From: Desulfitobacterium chlororespirans DSM 11544
GTDB taxonomy: Bacteria > Bacillota > Desulfitobacteriia > Desulfitobacteriales > Desulfitobacteriaceae
Reading direction: 5' to 3'
Assembly: GCF_900143285.1 (NCBI RefSeq)
Contig: NZ_FRDN01000003.1
Span: 496,001-560,000, forward strand
DNA: 64,000 bases
Position numbers and translations under genes: made by a program. Each line of letters starts with the position of its first letter. The first letter of the stretch is position 1. The notes beneath the pieces are model-generated. The model did not search any database and was not told the origin of the DNA. It was given only the letters and a program-made list of their open reading frames with translations. Below are positions 36,993-45,686 of this stretch, piece after piece.

Positions 36993-37023
36993 AAAACAGC
37001 AAATTGTAAGAATCTGCTGTTTT
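36993..37023 (-). terminator. Terminator after the alpha/beta hydrolase gene
   Basis: AAAACAGCA (36993-37001) pairs with TGCTGTTTT (37015-37023) and is followed on the minus strand by T-rich sequence. Confidence 0.75.
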
Positions 37024-37072
37024 ACTCTAAATTTGGGATATTCCAGTATTTATTTTAAGAATTAAAGGGATT

Positions 37073-37912
37073 TTAGCAAAATTTTACCCGTCGCTCCAAC
37101 CAGTCTACAATATCCGCCAAAACCTCTTCCCGCTCCGGCTCATGAATCAACTCATGATAAAGCCCTTCGTAAAGCTTGAGGGTCTTATCCTGAGAGGAAA
37201 TCTCAGCGAATATCTTTTGGGAGGCCTGATAAGGAACCAGTCGATCACCGGTTCCGTGGAGTATGAGGCAGGGCAATTGATAACGGCCGGCTTTTTCCTG
37301 AGCGAAGGCCACTCCCCGACAGGCAAACTGATAGAAAAAGCCCAGGGTAGCATACCTTAGAACCAAAGAATCCCCAGCGGAGATTTTGCGCACAGCCATA
37401 TTCCGGGTTGTCTTGCCGCTCAACTTAGGACGAATCCTGTGCCGCTTCAATACTACGTTCAAGAGTTTAAAGAGAACAGTCGGAATATATTCCGTTCCCA
37501 CAGGCCTGGCCAAGGCAGCTCCGCTGAAAATTTGCCCCTGCAATTTTCCCGGGTGGAGAACCCCATAATTAAAGCTGATTAATCCTCCCATACTGTGGCC
37601 AAACATGAAGAGAGGCTGTGTTGGGTGAAGCTCCCGAACATGATCCACGAAAACATCCAGATCCTCCAGGAACACCTCAAAGCGGTCCAGATGACCCCGT
37701 TCAGCCTCGGAATGCCCATGGCCCCGATGATCCAAAGCATAAGCCCCATAGCCATGCTCAGCCAAAAACTCCATAAACGGAACATAAAAGCTCGAATGCT
37801 CCGCATAGCCATGGCAGATCACCACCACAGCCTTAGGATGGGCGGGGAGGTTTTGCCGATAGTAAATCCTGGTTCCTACTCTGGTTTGAATAAGCTGACA
37901 GCCTTGGTCCAA
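37073..37912 (-). CDS. Alpha/beta hydrolase, monoacylglycerol lipase-like
   Basis: The 279-residue enzyme carries the nucleophile elbow GHSMGG with S107 and an oxyanion HG motif at 34-35 (CHGYAEHSS). DHRGHGHSE precedes a catalytic Asp region (HGTGDRLVP), and the likely catalytic His is in YHELIHEP. This is the form of serine aquaeous lipases or lysophospholipases of Pfam Hydrolase_4. The start is a TTG with AAAGGAG nine bases upstream. The gene stands alone between terminators. Confidence 0.9.
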   Translation of the reverse strand: MDQGCQLIQTRVGTRIYYRQNLPAHPKAVVVICHGYAEHSSFYVPFMEFLAEHGYGAYALDHRGHGHSEAERGHLDRFEVFLEDLDVFVDHVRELHPTQPLFMFGHSMGGLISFNYGVLHPGKLQGQIFSGAALARPVGTEYIPTVLFKLLNVVLKRHRIRPKLSGKTTRNMAVRKISAGDSLVLRYATLGFFYQFACRGVAFAQEKAGRYQLPCLILHGTGDRLVPYQASQKIFAEISSQDKTLKLYEGLYHELIHEPEREEVLADIVDWLERRVKFC

Positions 37913-37965
37913 GTTGTGTCACTCCTTTATTGTATGCAGCTCCCTTGCAGTCCCGGTGTCTATGG

Positions 37966-37998
37966 AAAAATCAGCAGGTCCTCAACCTGCTGATTTTT
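37966..37998. terminator. Strong bidirectional terminator
   Basis: A perfect 14-base stem is formed by AAAAATCAGCAGGT (37966-37979) and its complement (37985-37998) around CCTCA. It lies between the YgjP-type protease gene and the hydrolase gene. Confidence 0.9.
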
Positions 37999-38004
37999 TG
38001 CACT

Positions 38005-38164
38005 AGTACTCTGTAACACTTAAAACTCGCATTCCCGGCGAGGAAAATTTTCGTAGGACAAGGCGAAGGAATGAGGAATACCGGCCGTATGGCGATTGAC
38101 GACAACGCAGTCATACGGAAATTTAACCGCCGGAAAGGTGAGGAATTAAGCGTTGCAGAGTACT
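38005..38164. mobile_element. 160-bp MITE-like palindromic element
   Basis: The sequence begins AGTACTCTGTAACACTTAA and ends with its near complement (TTAAGCGTTGCAGAGTACT). The terminal inverted repeats can be aligned, imperfectly, over about 55 bases, with further matches at CCGGCG and TCGTAGGAC against CCGTATGAC. An inner inverted repeat CCGTATG/CATACGG surrounds the centre. There is no reading frame. The right end lies three bases before the stop codon of the neighbouring protease gene. This is the shape of a miniature inverted-repeat element or structured intergenic repeat. No second copy is in the window. Confidence 0.7.
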
Positions 38165-38167
38165 CGG

Positions 38168-38896
38168 CTAAATAACCAGACTATGACCCTTTTCCCGCAG
38201 CCAGCGGCGATGAGTGGCATGCTCCGGACAGTAACGGGCCACATTCCCCCAAAACTGCGGTGAATGATTCAGATAGACAAGATGGGAAAGCTCATGAATC
38301 ACCAGATAATCCAGCACCGGCTCCGGGGCCATAACGGCCCGCCAGTTCAGATTGATATTGCCCAGGCTGGAGCAGCTTCCCCAGCGGGTTTTCTGCTCTT
38401 TTAAGCGGAACTGGTTATAGGTTACTCCCATTTGGCGGCTCCAAAAATTAAGCTTCTGGAGAAACACCGCCCGGGCTTTTTGCTTATACCACTTCTCAAG
38501 AATCTCCCGAACCGCTTCTTGCCGCTGCTCTCCCTGAAGCTCCTGGGGCATCTTGATCTCTAAGGTTTCCTGGTCCTTTCTGTAAAAGGCACTGATCATT
38601 TTATGAGGGGTATCGATGATCTCCAGGTTCAGCTCTTTTCCCAGATAAGAAACCTTTTCACCCGTTTCATACACCCTTGGGGGCTTGACCATCGTTTCTT
38701 GAAGCTTGGTCCAATTCTCTAAGATCCACTCCTGATTCTTCTCAATGAAGGCTTGAATCTCACCCTTGGCAGTACGCGCGGGAGCAGATACTCTGACCTT
38801 TTCCGGCGTAATGCGGATGGAAATCCGCTTGATCCGAGAGCTCTTTCTTTCTTCATAAGGAATAATCGTTTTTCTCAGCTTCAAAGATGAGGGCAT
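38168..38896 (-). CDS. YgjP/DUF45-type zinc metallopeptidase
   Basis: The 242-residue protein ends in a gluzincin-like domain with HELSH at 201-205 followed by LVYLNHSPQFW, which supplies the third ligand region. WGSCSSLGNINLNWR is a typical DUF45 segment. Such proteins resemble SprT/WSS1 proteases; some sit next to restriction genes, but not here. Its TAG stop lies next to the MITE-like element. The activity is predicted, the substrate unknown. Confidence 0.88.
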   Translation of the reverse strand: MPSSLKLRKTIIPYEERKSSRIKRISIRITPEKVRVSAPARTAKGEIQAFIEKNQEWILENWTKLQETMVKPPRVYETGEKVSYLGKELNLEIIDTPHKMISAFYRKDQETLEIKMPQELQGEQRQEAVREILEKWYKQKARAVFLQKLNFWSRQMGVTYNQFRLKEQKTRWGSCSSLGNINLNWRAVMAPEPVLDYLVIHELSHLVYLNHSPQFWGNVARYCPEHATHRRWLREKGHSLVI

Positions 38897-38949
38897 ATTA
38901 TCCTGCTCCTAATTCCTTTATTCGGTACCGGTAACTGTCAGTCTATGGG

Positions 38950-39486
38950 TTAAACATTACCTGAGCCCCAAGTCCCCTTAAAGACGATCTGGGACATCTC
39001 TTTGCGGGGTCTTGGTTTTCTTTCCTCCGCCGGGTAGCCCAAAGGAGTCATGGCCAGGACGCGGACATTCTCGGGAACCTTTAGGATCTCCCGCACCTTA
39101 GCTTCAGAGAAAAGTCCCTGCCAACAAGTTCCCAGACCCTGCTCGGCGGCTGCCAGGATCAAATGCTCCATGGCCAATCCCGCATCCAGCATCATATAGT
39201 CCTTGCCTTCCCAGATTTCGGACTCCGCCGGCACTCCGCAGAGCACCACGATCAGAGGGGCCTGCAGCAGCGCTTTGCGTCCGGGGTTGGTCTCTGCATA
39301 AGCCGTGGTCAGCTCTTGGCGCAAGGCCTCATCCTCTACCACGATAAAACGCCAGCACTGCAGGTTTTTCCAGGAGGGAGCCAAACGGGCGCACTCCAGG
39401 ACATAATCCAGTTTCTCCTGTTCTACAGGGTCAGGCAGATAACTCCGCAGACTTCTTCTTTTTTGAGCCAGTTCAAGAAAATTCAT
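38950..39486 (-). CDS. Nitroreductase-family flavoprotein
   Basis: The 178-residue protein begins with the family pattern FLELAQKRRSLRSYLPDP. It has ARLAPSWKNLQCWRFIVV around the FMN site and ends with PLGYPAEERKPRPRK. Such FMN enzymes reduce nitro groups, quinones or flavins with NAD(P)H. I set the start at 39486 (MNFLELA), with GAGGAGG upstream, so the 18 extra residues of the longer frame are not used. It lies 54 bases upstream of the metallopeptidase gene in the same direction. Confidence 0.9.
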   Translation of the reverse strand: MNFLELAQKRRSLRSYLPDPVEQEKLDYVLECARLAPSWKNLQCWRFIVVEDEALRQELTTAYAETNPGRKALLQAPLIVVLCGVPAESEIWEGKDYMMLDAGLAMEHLILAAAEQGLGTCWQGLFSEAKVREILKVPENVRVLAMTPLGYPAEERKPRPRKEMSQIVFKGTWGSGNV

Positions 39487-39669
39487 ATCGATTCCTCCTC
39501 TTTCATTCTCTACCACTTTATTCTTTATTATGTCCTTCATTCCTCTTCATTGTCATATACTTCTAAATTTTATAAACCCTTCCTAATCTCGTTAAGAACT
39601 GCCGTTGATGTGCCGATACATAGATAAGGGATCTTTTAAGGATGAAATCAACGACAAGGAGGTCGCCCT

Positions 39670-40707
39670 ATGAAAATTCAAAACTCGTCCATTGTCATGG
39701 CAGGGGAATCCAAGTATTCAGAGAGCTACAATAAGGAAGTCACCCTGCAGAGCTGGCAGAACAAAGACGCCGCCGGAAAGCCGGTCCTTAACCTGGAGAA
39801 TGCAGACATTCTTGATCTATCTGATTCGATTAAAGACCAGAAAAGTCCTGCCGCCAATGTCCAGCAAGCCCAAGAGATTAGTTTGGAGATGAGCGAAGGG
39901 GATAAGCGCAAGCTGGAACTGCTCCAACTCATGCTGGAAGCCATCACCGGCAAGAAGCTGCGCTTCTTTGTGCCCCAAAAGCTCGTTCTCAATGATCCCA
40001 GCAGGCTTCCCTTTTCCCCCACTCAAGTCCCCAATCAAGGCTGGGGCATCATTTTCGAATCCAGAGAACAGTATATTGAACAGCAATCCATGTCCTTTTC
40101 TGCTCAAGGCCAGGTGACCACTGCCGACGGCAAGACCATTAACCTGCAGCTTCAATTGAATATAAGCCGCAGCTTTGCCTATCAAAACAACATCAGCTTT
40201 CGGGCCGGAGCTGCTGTTACCATCGATCCTCTGGCGATTAACCTGGGGGTTAGCTCCGCCCAGTTGACTCAGCAAAAATACGTCTTTGACCTGGACAGTG
40301 ACGGCAACAACGAACTCATCTCCTTCCTGGCCCCCGGCAGCGGATTTATCGCTCTGGATAAAAATGGGGACGGCCTCATCAACGACGGCAGCGAGCTCTT
40401 CGGCACGAAAAACGGGGACGGCTTTGCCGATTTGGCCTTCTACGACAGTGATAACAATGGTTGGATCGATGAAAGCGACCCTATCTACGATCAACTCCGC
40501 ATCTGGACTAAAAACGAAAAGGGCGAAGATATACTCTTCGCCCTGGGTGAAAAAGGAATCGGAGCTCTCTATTTAGGCAGCACAGCCACCGACTTCAGTC
40601 TGAAGGATGACCGCAATCAATCCTTGGGTGAGATCCGCAGGACCGGCATCTACGTGAATGAAAATGGTACGGTGGGAACCCTCCAGCATGTGGATTTGAC
40701 CATCTGA
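39670..40707 (+). CDS. Protein with EF-hand-like calcium motifs, unknown function
   Basis: The 345-residue protein has no visible signal peptide or membrane segment. Its C-terminal half has three acidic, glycine-containing loops: DLDSDGNNE (207-215), DKNGDGLINDG (230-240) and DSDNNGWIDESD (259-270). These resemble EF-hand or dockerin-type calcium loops. The N-terminal half has charged helices and a beta-rich segment (INLQLQLNISRSF). AAGGAGG precedes the ATG. It may be a secreted or surface protein of a non-classical route, or a cytosolic calcium-binding protein. Neighbours give no hint. I do not assign a family. Confidence 0.8.
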   Translation: MKIQNSSIVMAGESKYSESYNKEVTLQSWQNKDAAGKPVLNLENADILDLSDSIKDQKSPAANVQQAQEISLEMSEGDKRKLELLQLMLEAITGKKLRFFVPQKLVLNDPSRLPFSPTQVPNQGWGIIFESREQYIEQQSMSFSAQGQVTTADGKTINLQLQLNISRSFAYQNNISFRAGAAVTIDPLAINLGVSSAQLTQQKYVFDLDSDGNNELISFLAPGSGFIALDKNGDGLINDGSELFGTKNGDGFADLAFYDSDNNGWIDESDPIYDQLRIWTKNEKGEDILFALGEKGIGALYLGSTATDFSLKDDRNQSLGEIRRTGIYVNENGTVGTLQHVDLTI

Positions 40708-40752
40708 GTTTCCTGCCGATACTTGTCTAATCCTCATAGCCAATACTTGCAT

Positions 40753-40800
40753 CTAAGTTTATATTTATATTTATATTTATATCTATGTCTATCTTTATCC
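40753..40800. repeat. Short A/T-rich tandem repeat
   Basis: Four nearly perfect copies of a six-base unit TTTATA, followed by degenerate copies (CTATGT, CTATCT, TTATCC), fill the space between the EF-hand-like gene and the polymerase stop. Confidence 0.7.
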
Positions 40801-42060
40801 TTATTCCCGTTTATCTTTGGCGCCTCTTCCCGCCAACTTGCGGCTTAAAGGAAGATACTGAGTTCCGCGCATCAGGATCCCTGATCCATACTTATCGCGA
40901 AGCTCATCCACCGTTCGCTCCAGCTCAGTTTGCTCCTGAATCTCTTCCTGGAACAGACTGAGCTGTTCTATACCCTTCTGCAGACGGCTGGCGGTTATGC
41001 CCAGCAAACGGATGGGCTTTCCTTGAGGCCATTTGGCCAAGAGCTTAAGACTCTCCTGATAGATCACATCGGTAATATCCGTGGGCTCAAAAAGGGTAGT
41101 GGAATAGGTCCGGGTCTTAAACTCCCCATCTTTGACCTGTACCGTAAGGGTCTGAGCCTTGGTCTCCTCCTGACGAATCTTTCTTCCCACACCATCGGCC
41201 AGAAAAAGCAGGACCTCCGCCTCCTGCTCCGGGTCTATTACGTCCTGAGGCAAGGTGATGGACCGCCCAATCGAATGATCCTTGACCTGATCTTCCGGGG
41301 TCACAGGCCGCTCATCAAGCCCATTGGCCCATTCAGAGAGTCTGATCCCATAGACCCCAAAACACTTGCGAAGAACCTGAGGAGAAGCTTGAGCCAAATC
41401 GCCGATGGTCCGAATTCCCATGCCTGCCAGCTGCTTTTCCGTCTGCCTGCCAATGCCGGATAACTCACCTACCCCTAAAGGCCATACTTTGCTCTCCAGC
41501 TCTCCTGGAGTGATCACCGTAAAGCTGCGGGGAAGCTTAATTCTGGTTTTCGGGTCCCGCTGATAATCACTGGCTAGCTTCGCAAAAATCTTGCAATAAC
41601 TGATCCCCACCGATACCCCCAGGCCTAGCTCTTCCAGAATCTCCTTTTGTATCCGGCGGGCTATCTCTTCCGTACTGCCAAAAAGAAGGTGGGAGCCTCG
41701 AAAATCGGCAAAGCACTCATCCACGGAAACCACTTCAATATGAGCTTCATCCGTATATCGCTCAACGATCCTCCACATTTTTCTGCTGAGTTCAAAGTAC
41801 AGCCGAAAGTCCGGGGATAACACCACCGCTTCCGGGCACAGCTTTAAAGCCTGAAACAAAGGCATAGCCGTCTTAACCCCATAAAGCCGCGCCTCATAGC
41901 TGGCTGTGAGGATAATCCCCGTTCGGTTCTTGGGATCCCCGGCAACCAACAGAGGCTTGCCTTGGAGTTCAGGATCTACTGCCTGATGGCAGCTGGCATA
42001 ATAGCTGTTGGCATCGAAGAGTACAATATCACAGTCTTTGAGTTTATGCTCCGGCATCAT
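40801..42060 (-). CDS. Y-family DNA polymerase (DinB/UvrX-like)
   Basis: The protein has 419 residues or so. The first catalytic Asp is in LFDANSYYASC, and VSVDECFADF carries the second acidic pair. GVSVGISYCKIFAKLASD is the palm segment. Helix-hairpin-helix regions (GIGRQTEKQLAGMGIRTIGDL) and a little-finger domain follow. It copies damaged DNA with low fidelity. The ending SLFQEE is similar to a beta-clamp binding motif (QLSLF). The start was set at 42060 with GGAAGG upstream; 42057 is equally possible. No LexA box was seen upstream. Confidence 0.92.
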   Translation of the reverse strand: MMPEHKLKDCDIVLFDANSYYASCHQAVDPELQGKPLLVAGDPKNRTGIILTASYEARLYGVKTAMPLFQALKLCPEAVVLSPDFRLYFELSRKMWRIVERYTDEAHIEVVSVDECFADFRGSHLLFGSTEEIARRIQKEILEELGLGVSVGISYCKIFAKLASDYQRDPKTRIKLPRSFTVITPGELESKVWPLGVGELSGIGRQTEKQLAGMGIRTIGDLAQASPQVLRKCFGVYGIRLSEWANGLDERPVTPEDQVKDHSIGRSITLPQDVIDPEQEAEVLLFLADGVGRKIRQEETKAQTLTVQVKDGEFKTRTYSTTLFEPTDITDVIYQESLKLLAKWPQGKPIRLLGITASRLQKGIEQLSLFQEEIQEQTELERTVDELRDKYGSGILMRGTQYLPLSRKLAGRGAKDKRE

Positions 42061-42078
42061 GGATCCTTCCCGTCTCAA

Positions 42079-42455
42079 GGCATAATCCGCTCTATCTTAT
42101 AGTCGATTATACCATAGGGAAACAAAAGTGAAAGCATGCTGCTTTAATTATAGAAAGATCTCAAAAAAGTAGTAGTGGCTACCCTATTAATGTATAAAGA
42201 AACTTAATTTGAGTTATAGCAATAATCGCAAAAATCCGAATACTTCCAGGCAGATCTAGTGAAATATTTATCGTTTAAACTGGAGGTGAACTTTCTATCT
42301 CAACAATACGAATTATACATTTTGAAGGAGTGTGATATTTAAATTGTAACACAGCATGTGAAAAAATATGCATCAAAACATAAGGAACAATCACGCGGCA
42401 TCAATGTCCATATAAGGAGTTTTTCCGACTAAGCGCAGAAAGAGGTAGAAGAGTC
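42079..42455. other. Gap upstream of the tricarboxylate transporter operon
   Basis: The 377-base gap has a possible polymerase promoter on the minus strand (TTTCAC at 42133-42128, extended TGGTATAAT at 42114-42106, spacer 16). On the plus strand a GTG frame beginning at about 42287 gives an 18-residue peptide ending LYILKECDI; it may be a decayed gene remnant. I saw no -24/-12 promoter and no confident SigA promoter for the transporter operon. Confidence 0.45.
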
Positions 42456-42914
42456 ATGAAAAGGATTGAGTCCCTATTTGTTCTGGTACTGATCATAGTG
42501 TGCTCTATGTACCTATATTCCTCCTTCTCCCTGCCTTTCGGTTCTCTCAAGTCTCCAGGGCCGGGATTATTGCCGACAATCATTGGCTGTATCGGTCTGG
42601 TTATGTCCTTGGCCTGGTTTATTCTAGCTTACCAAAAGGAAAAAAAGCTGAGCCTTTCCGTTGACCGTACTGAAGAAAAAGCGGCAATAGAGGCCCCCCC
42701 CCCGATGAGAAAGCTGCTTTGGCTTGTACTGGCCATTGTCTGTTACATAGTGGCTTTTAAATTTGTGAGTCCGCTTGTGAACACGCTGGTGATTATGATC
42801 GTACTGGCTAAAATATTCGGACTTGAAGGCTGGAAGAAGCCTCTGATCATGGGGGTTTCCTTCTCTGCCTTTATCTATGTGGTGTTCGTTATGTGGTTCA
42901 ATATCCAATTTTAA
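42456..42914 (+). CDS. tctB: Tripartite tricarboxylate transporter, small membrane subunit TctB
   Basis: The 152-residue protein has four or five membrane segments (about 5-25, 40-60, 85-103, 108-126 and 130-150) and the N-terminal SLPFGSLKSPGPGLLPTIIG pattern of the TctB family. It is the small membrane part of a secondary, binding-protein dependent carrier for citrate-like or other carboxylates. AGAGG precedes the ATG. It is first in a tctB-tctA-tctC operon, whereas the usual order is tctC-tctB-tctA. Confidence 0.9.
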   Translation: MKRIESLFVLVLIIVCSMYLYSSFSLPFGSLKSPGPGLLPTIIGCIGLVMSLAWFILAYQKEKKLSLSVDRTEEKAAIEAPPPMRKLLWLVLAIVCYIVAFKFVSPLVNTLVIMIVLAKIFGLEGWKKPLIMGVSFSAFIYVVFVMWFNIQF

Positions 42915-42968
42915 CAGAGTATCCGCACACGATGGGTAAGCAAATTCAAACGGCTGGGAAGTGAAAAA

Positions 42969-44489
42969 ATGGAATACATCGACAATATTATGAATGGATT
43001 TATTTTAGTAGGAACACCTGAAAAGCTGCTTTTCTGTTTTATTGGCGTCATGGTAGGGACTGTGGTGGGTGTCTTACCTGGGCTGGGTCCGGTAGGAGCC
43101 ATGGCACTGCTGTTTCCGCTGTCTCTTCAGCTCGACCCTCTTTCCGGCATTATCATGCTGTCCGGCATCTATTACGGGTCAATGTACGGAGGCTCCACTA
43201 CCTCGATACTGCTTAACGTTCCCGGTGAAGCCACTTCCATGATGACCTGCATCGACGGGCACCAGATGGCCAAGAAGGGCAGGGCGGGAGCTGCCTTGGC
43301 TGTCTCAGCCATTGGCTCATGGGTGGCCGGTACTGTAGGAATAGCCGTCGTCATGTTTATGGCCCCTTGGTTAGGCCGGGCAGCTCTGTCTCTGGGGCCG
43401 CCTGAATACTTTGCCATAACCTTTTGTGGTCTCGTTGTCCTGAGCAACGTTACCGGCGGCTCTGTTTTCAAGGCGTTTTTGGGGGTTATTCTGGGCATGA
43501 TGCTAAGCACGATTGGCCTGGATATCCTGACCGGCACGTCCAGATTTACTTTCGGGACCCTGGAATTAAGCAAAGGCATCGATATCGTGCCGATCATGAT
43601 GGGCCTTTTCGGACTCTCAGAGATATTTGCCACCGTCCTCAGCCCTTATAACGTTAAGGATATGGTCAAAGTAAAATTCAAGGATCTCTATCCCAGGAAG
43701 GACGAACTCAAGTCCGCTGTCAAGCCTGTTATGCGAGGCACCCTCGTCGGTTTGCCCATAGGCTTGCTTCCCTGTCCGGCCGCCTTTCTCTCCACAATCA
43801 TCTCTTACAAAGTCGAAAAGAGCCCCTCCAAAAACCCCGAAAATTTTGGGAAAGGTGCCATCGAAGGCGTTGCCGGACCCGAATCTGCCAATAACGCAGC
43901 TTCGACAACGGGAATGATCCCTTTACTGTCTCTGGGGCTTCCCTTCACCGCGTCGATGACCGTCCTTCTGGGCGCTTTCATGGTTCACGGAGTCAACCCC
44001 GGGCCGCTTTTCATGACTCAGCATGCCGACCTTTTTTGGGGGGTTATCGCCAGCCTGTATATTGGCAACATTCTTCTGTTAATACTGAATTATCCACTGG
44101 TAGGAGTCTTTGCTTCCCTCGCCACGGTACCGCCCAAAATTATCATGCCCCTCATTACCGGGGTGGTGTTTATCGGCGTGTATACAGTTAACAACAGCGT
44201 GTTCGACCTTTGGCTGGCCCTTATCTTCGGCTTAGTGGGCTATATGATGAAAGAACATCTTGATTTTAAAGTGGCCCCGCTGATCATCGGATTCGTTCTG
44301 GGCGGAATATTGGAAAAAAGTCTCAGGCAGGGGCTGGTGATGGCGGACGGAAACCTTTTAATCATGCTGCAAAGGCCGGTTACCGCAGTATTCGTAGCTA
44401 TCGCTATGATTACCCTGATTTTTCAGATAGCCAGGTTTCTTTATACCCGATTCATCGTAACCGGTAAGGCCAAACAGTCGTTTAATTAG
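42969..44489 (+). CDS. tctA: Tripartite tricarboxylate transporter, large membrane subunit TctA
   Basis: The 506-residue protein has about twelve membrane segments. It shows the two family loops: GVLPGLGPVGAMALLFP at the N-terminal half, and PLLSLGLPFTASMTVLLGA in the C-terminal half, which mirror each other. YYGSMYGGSTTSILLNVPGE is also typical. It is the ion-coupled translocation subunit. It follows tctB by 54 bases and precedes the tctC-type binding protein. Confidence 0.94.
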   Translation: MEYIDNIMNGFILVGTPEKLLFCFIGVMVGTVVGVLPGLGPVGAMALLFPLSLQLDPLSGIIMLSGIYYGSMYGGSTTSILLNVPGEATSMMTCIDGHQMAKKGRAGAALAVSAIGSWVAGTVGIAVVMFMAPWLGRAALSLGPPEYFAITFCGLVVLSNVTGGSVFKAFLGVILGMMLSTIGLDILTGTSRFTFGTLELSKGIDIVPIMMGLFGLSEIFATVLSPYNVKDMVKVKFKDLYPRKDELKSAVKPVMRGTLVGLPIGLLPCPAAFLSTIISYKVEKSPSKNPENFGKGAIEGVAGPESANNAASTTGMIPLLSLGLPFTASMTVLLGAFMVHGVNPGPLFMTQHADLFWGVIASLYIGNILLLILNYPLVGVFASLATVPPKIIMPLITGVVFIGVYTVNNSVFDLWLALIFGLVGYMMKEHLDFKVAPLIIGFVLGGILEKSLRQGLVMADGNLLIMLQRPVTAVFVAIAMITLIFQIARFLYTRFIVTGKAKQSFN

Positions 44490-44574
44490 TGCTGTGAGTA
44501 CGCAATGAAGGGAGGAATCAAGATTTTCTGACACTTAGGCCAACATCAGTAACCCAAAATTAAGGAGGATGAAG

Positions 44575-45597
44575 ATGATGCGTTTTAAAACAAACTGTAT
44601 CCTGGTTTTAGCCATTCTTTCTCTGTCGGCCCTGTTCCTGGGGTGTTCATCAGGAGCTTCGAAGGAGGCGGGACAAGAACCGGGCCTTGACTATCCCGAA
44701 AAGCAAGTACAGATTACAGTGCCTGTAGCGGCTGGCGGCGGAGACGATACGGTGGCGAGATTGCTGGCACAGCACACGCAAAAAGTGTTTGGGCAGCCCT
44801 TCTTTGTGGTGAACCGCCCGGGCGGTGCTCAGACGATAGGTACTGCCGAAGTAGCCAAAAGCACTCCGGACGGATACACTCTTCTCTCCTGTCCGCTGGG
44901 CAGTATCGTGCTGCAGGGATACTACCAGGATCTGCCCTATGCCTACACCGACTTGGAGCCTATCGCCTATGTGATCGAACGATACTTTGGGCTGATCGTC
45001 AAGAATGGAAAATTCAACACCCTGGAAGACCTGGTCAAATACGGCAAAGAAAATCCCGGCAAGCTCAAATACGGGACCATTGCCGTAGGCGGGCTGCCCC
45101 ACTTGAAAACAGAGGAATTCCTGATGCAAGCCGGTATTGAAGCAAGCGGCATCGGATTTAGCGGAACATCGGAAGCCATCGCCGCTATTTTGGGAGGACA
45201 TATTGATTTTGCCTTGGTAGGAGGCGCTCCTCTTTTAACTTATCAAGAGTCCGGCGATACCCTGACATTGGCCATGGCCTCACCAGAAAGGCTGAGCAGC
45301 CTGCCCGAGACCCCTACCTTCCAGGAACAAGGCTATGCTATAGAACTGAATGTCTGGAGCGGGATTTTTGCCCCCAAAGGGATTCCCGAACCCATAGCCG
45401 ACAAGCTTAACGAAGGAATCAATACCATACTGAAAGACCCCGCCTTCGCCGAAAAGGCCCAATCTACAGGTGAAGAATTATCACCTATGTCCAGAAAGGA
45501 ATTTAAAGAGTTAGTGCAAAAAGACTATGAAAGACTGGGTAAAATCGTAGCGGAAACTCCCGCCGGCGAGAAAGTAAAAGCCATGATGAAAAAATAA
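44575..45597 (+). CDS. tctC: Tripartite tricarboxylate transporter binding lipoprotein, TctC family
   Basis: The 341-residue lipoprotein has a signal peptide ending in a lipobox with the acylated C24 (LFLGC). The mature part has the Bug/TctC pattern VPVAAGGGDDTVARLLAQ, FFVVNRPGGAQTIGTAEVAKS and FAPKGIPEPIADKLN. It captures the substrate outside the membrane for TctAB. The start was set at 44575: GGAGG lies six bases upstream, while the ATG at 44569 abuts it. The substrate is unknown; the adjacent 2-oxoacid gene block suggests an organic acid. Confidence 0.93.
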   Translation: MMRFKTNCILVLAILSLSALFLGCSSGASKEAGQEPGLDYPEKQVQITVPVAAGGGDDTVARLLAQHTQKVFGQPFFVVNRPGGAQTIGTAEVAKSTPDGYTLLSCPLGSIVLQGYYQDLPYAYTDLEPIAYVIERYFGLIVKNGKFNTLEDLVKYGKENPGKLKYGTIAVGGLPHLKTEEFLMQAGIEASGIGFSGTSEAIAAILGGHIDFALVGGAPLLTYQESGDTLTLAMASPERLSSLPETPTFQEQGYAIELNVWSGIFAPKGIPEPIADKLNEGINTILKDPAFAEKAQSTGEELSPMSRKEFKELVQKDYERLGKIVAETPAGEKVKAMMKK

Positions 45598-45603
45598 ATA
45601 ACG

Positions 45604-45641
45604 AAAGAGGGCGGCGGGCAAATGCCAGAAGCCCTCTTTTG
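45604..45641. terminator. Terminator between tctC and ptb
   Basis: AAAGAGGGC (45604-45612) pairs with GCCCTCTTT (45631-45639), followed by T. It serves two convergent operons. Confidence 0.75.
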
Positions 45642-45686
45642 CTATAAATATAAGCTAAATGGCAAGCCCCTGCTTGTGTTCGCCGG

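Noticed and set aside
42287-42343. An 18-residue peptide frame upstream of tctB
   Set aside because: The GTG overlaps its only possible ribosome binding site, and the peptide has no recognisable motif. It was mentioned only as a possible remnant.
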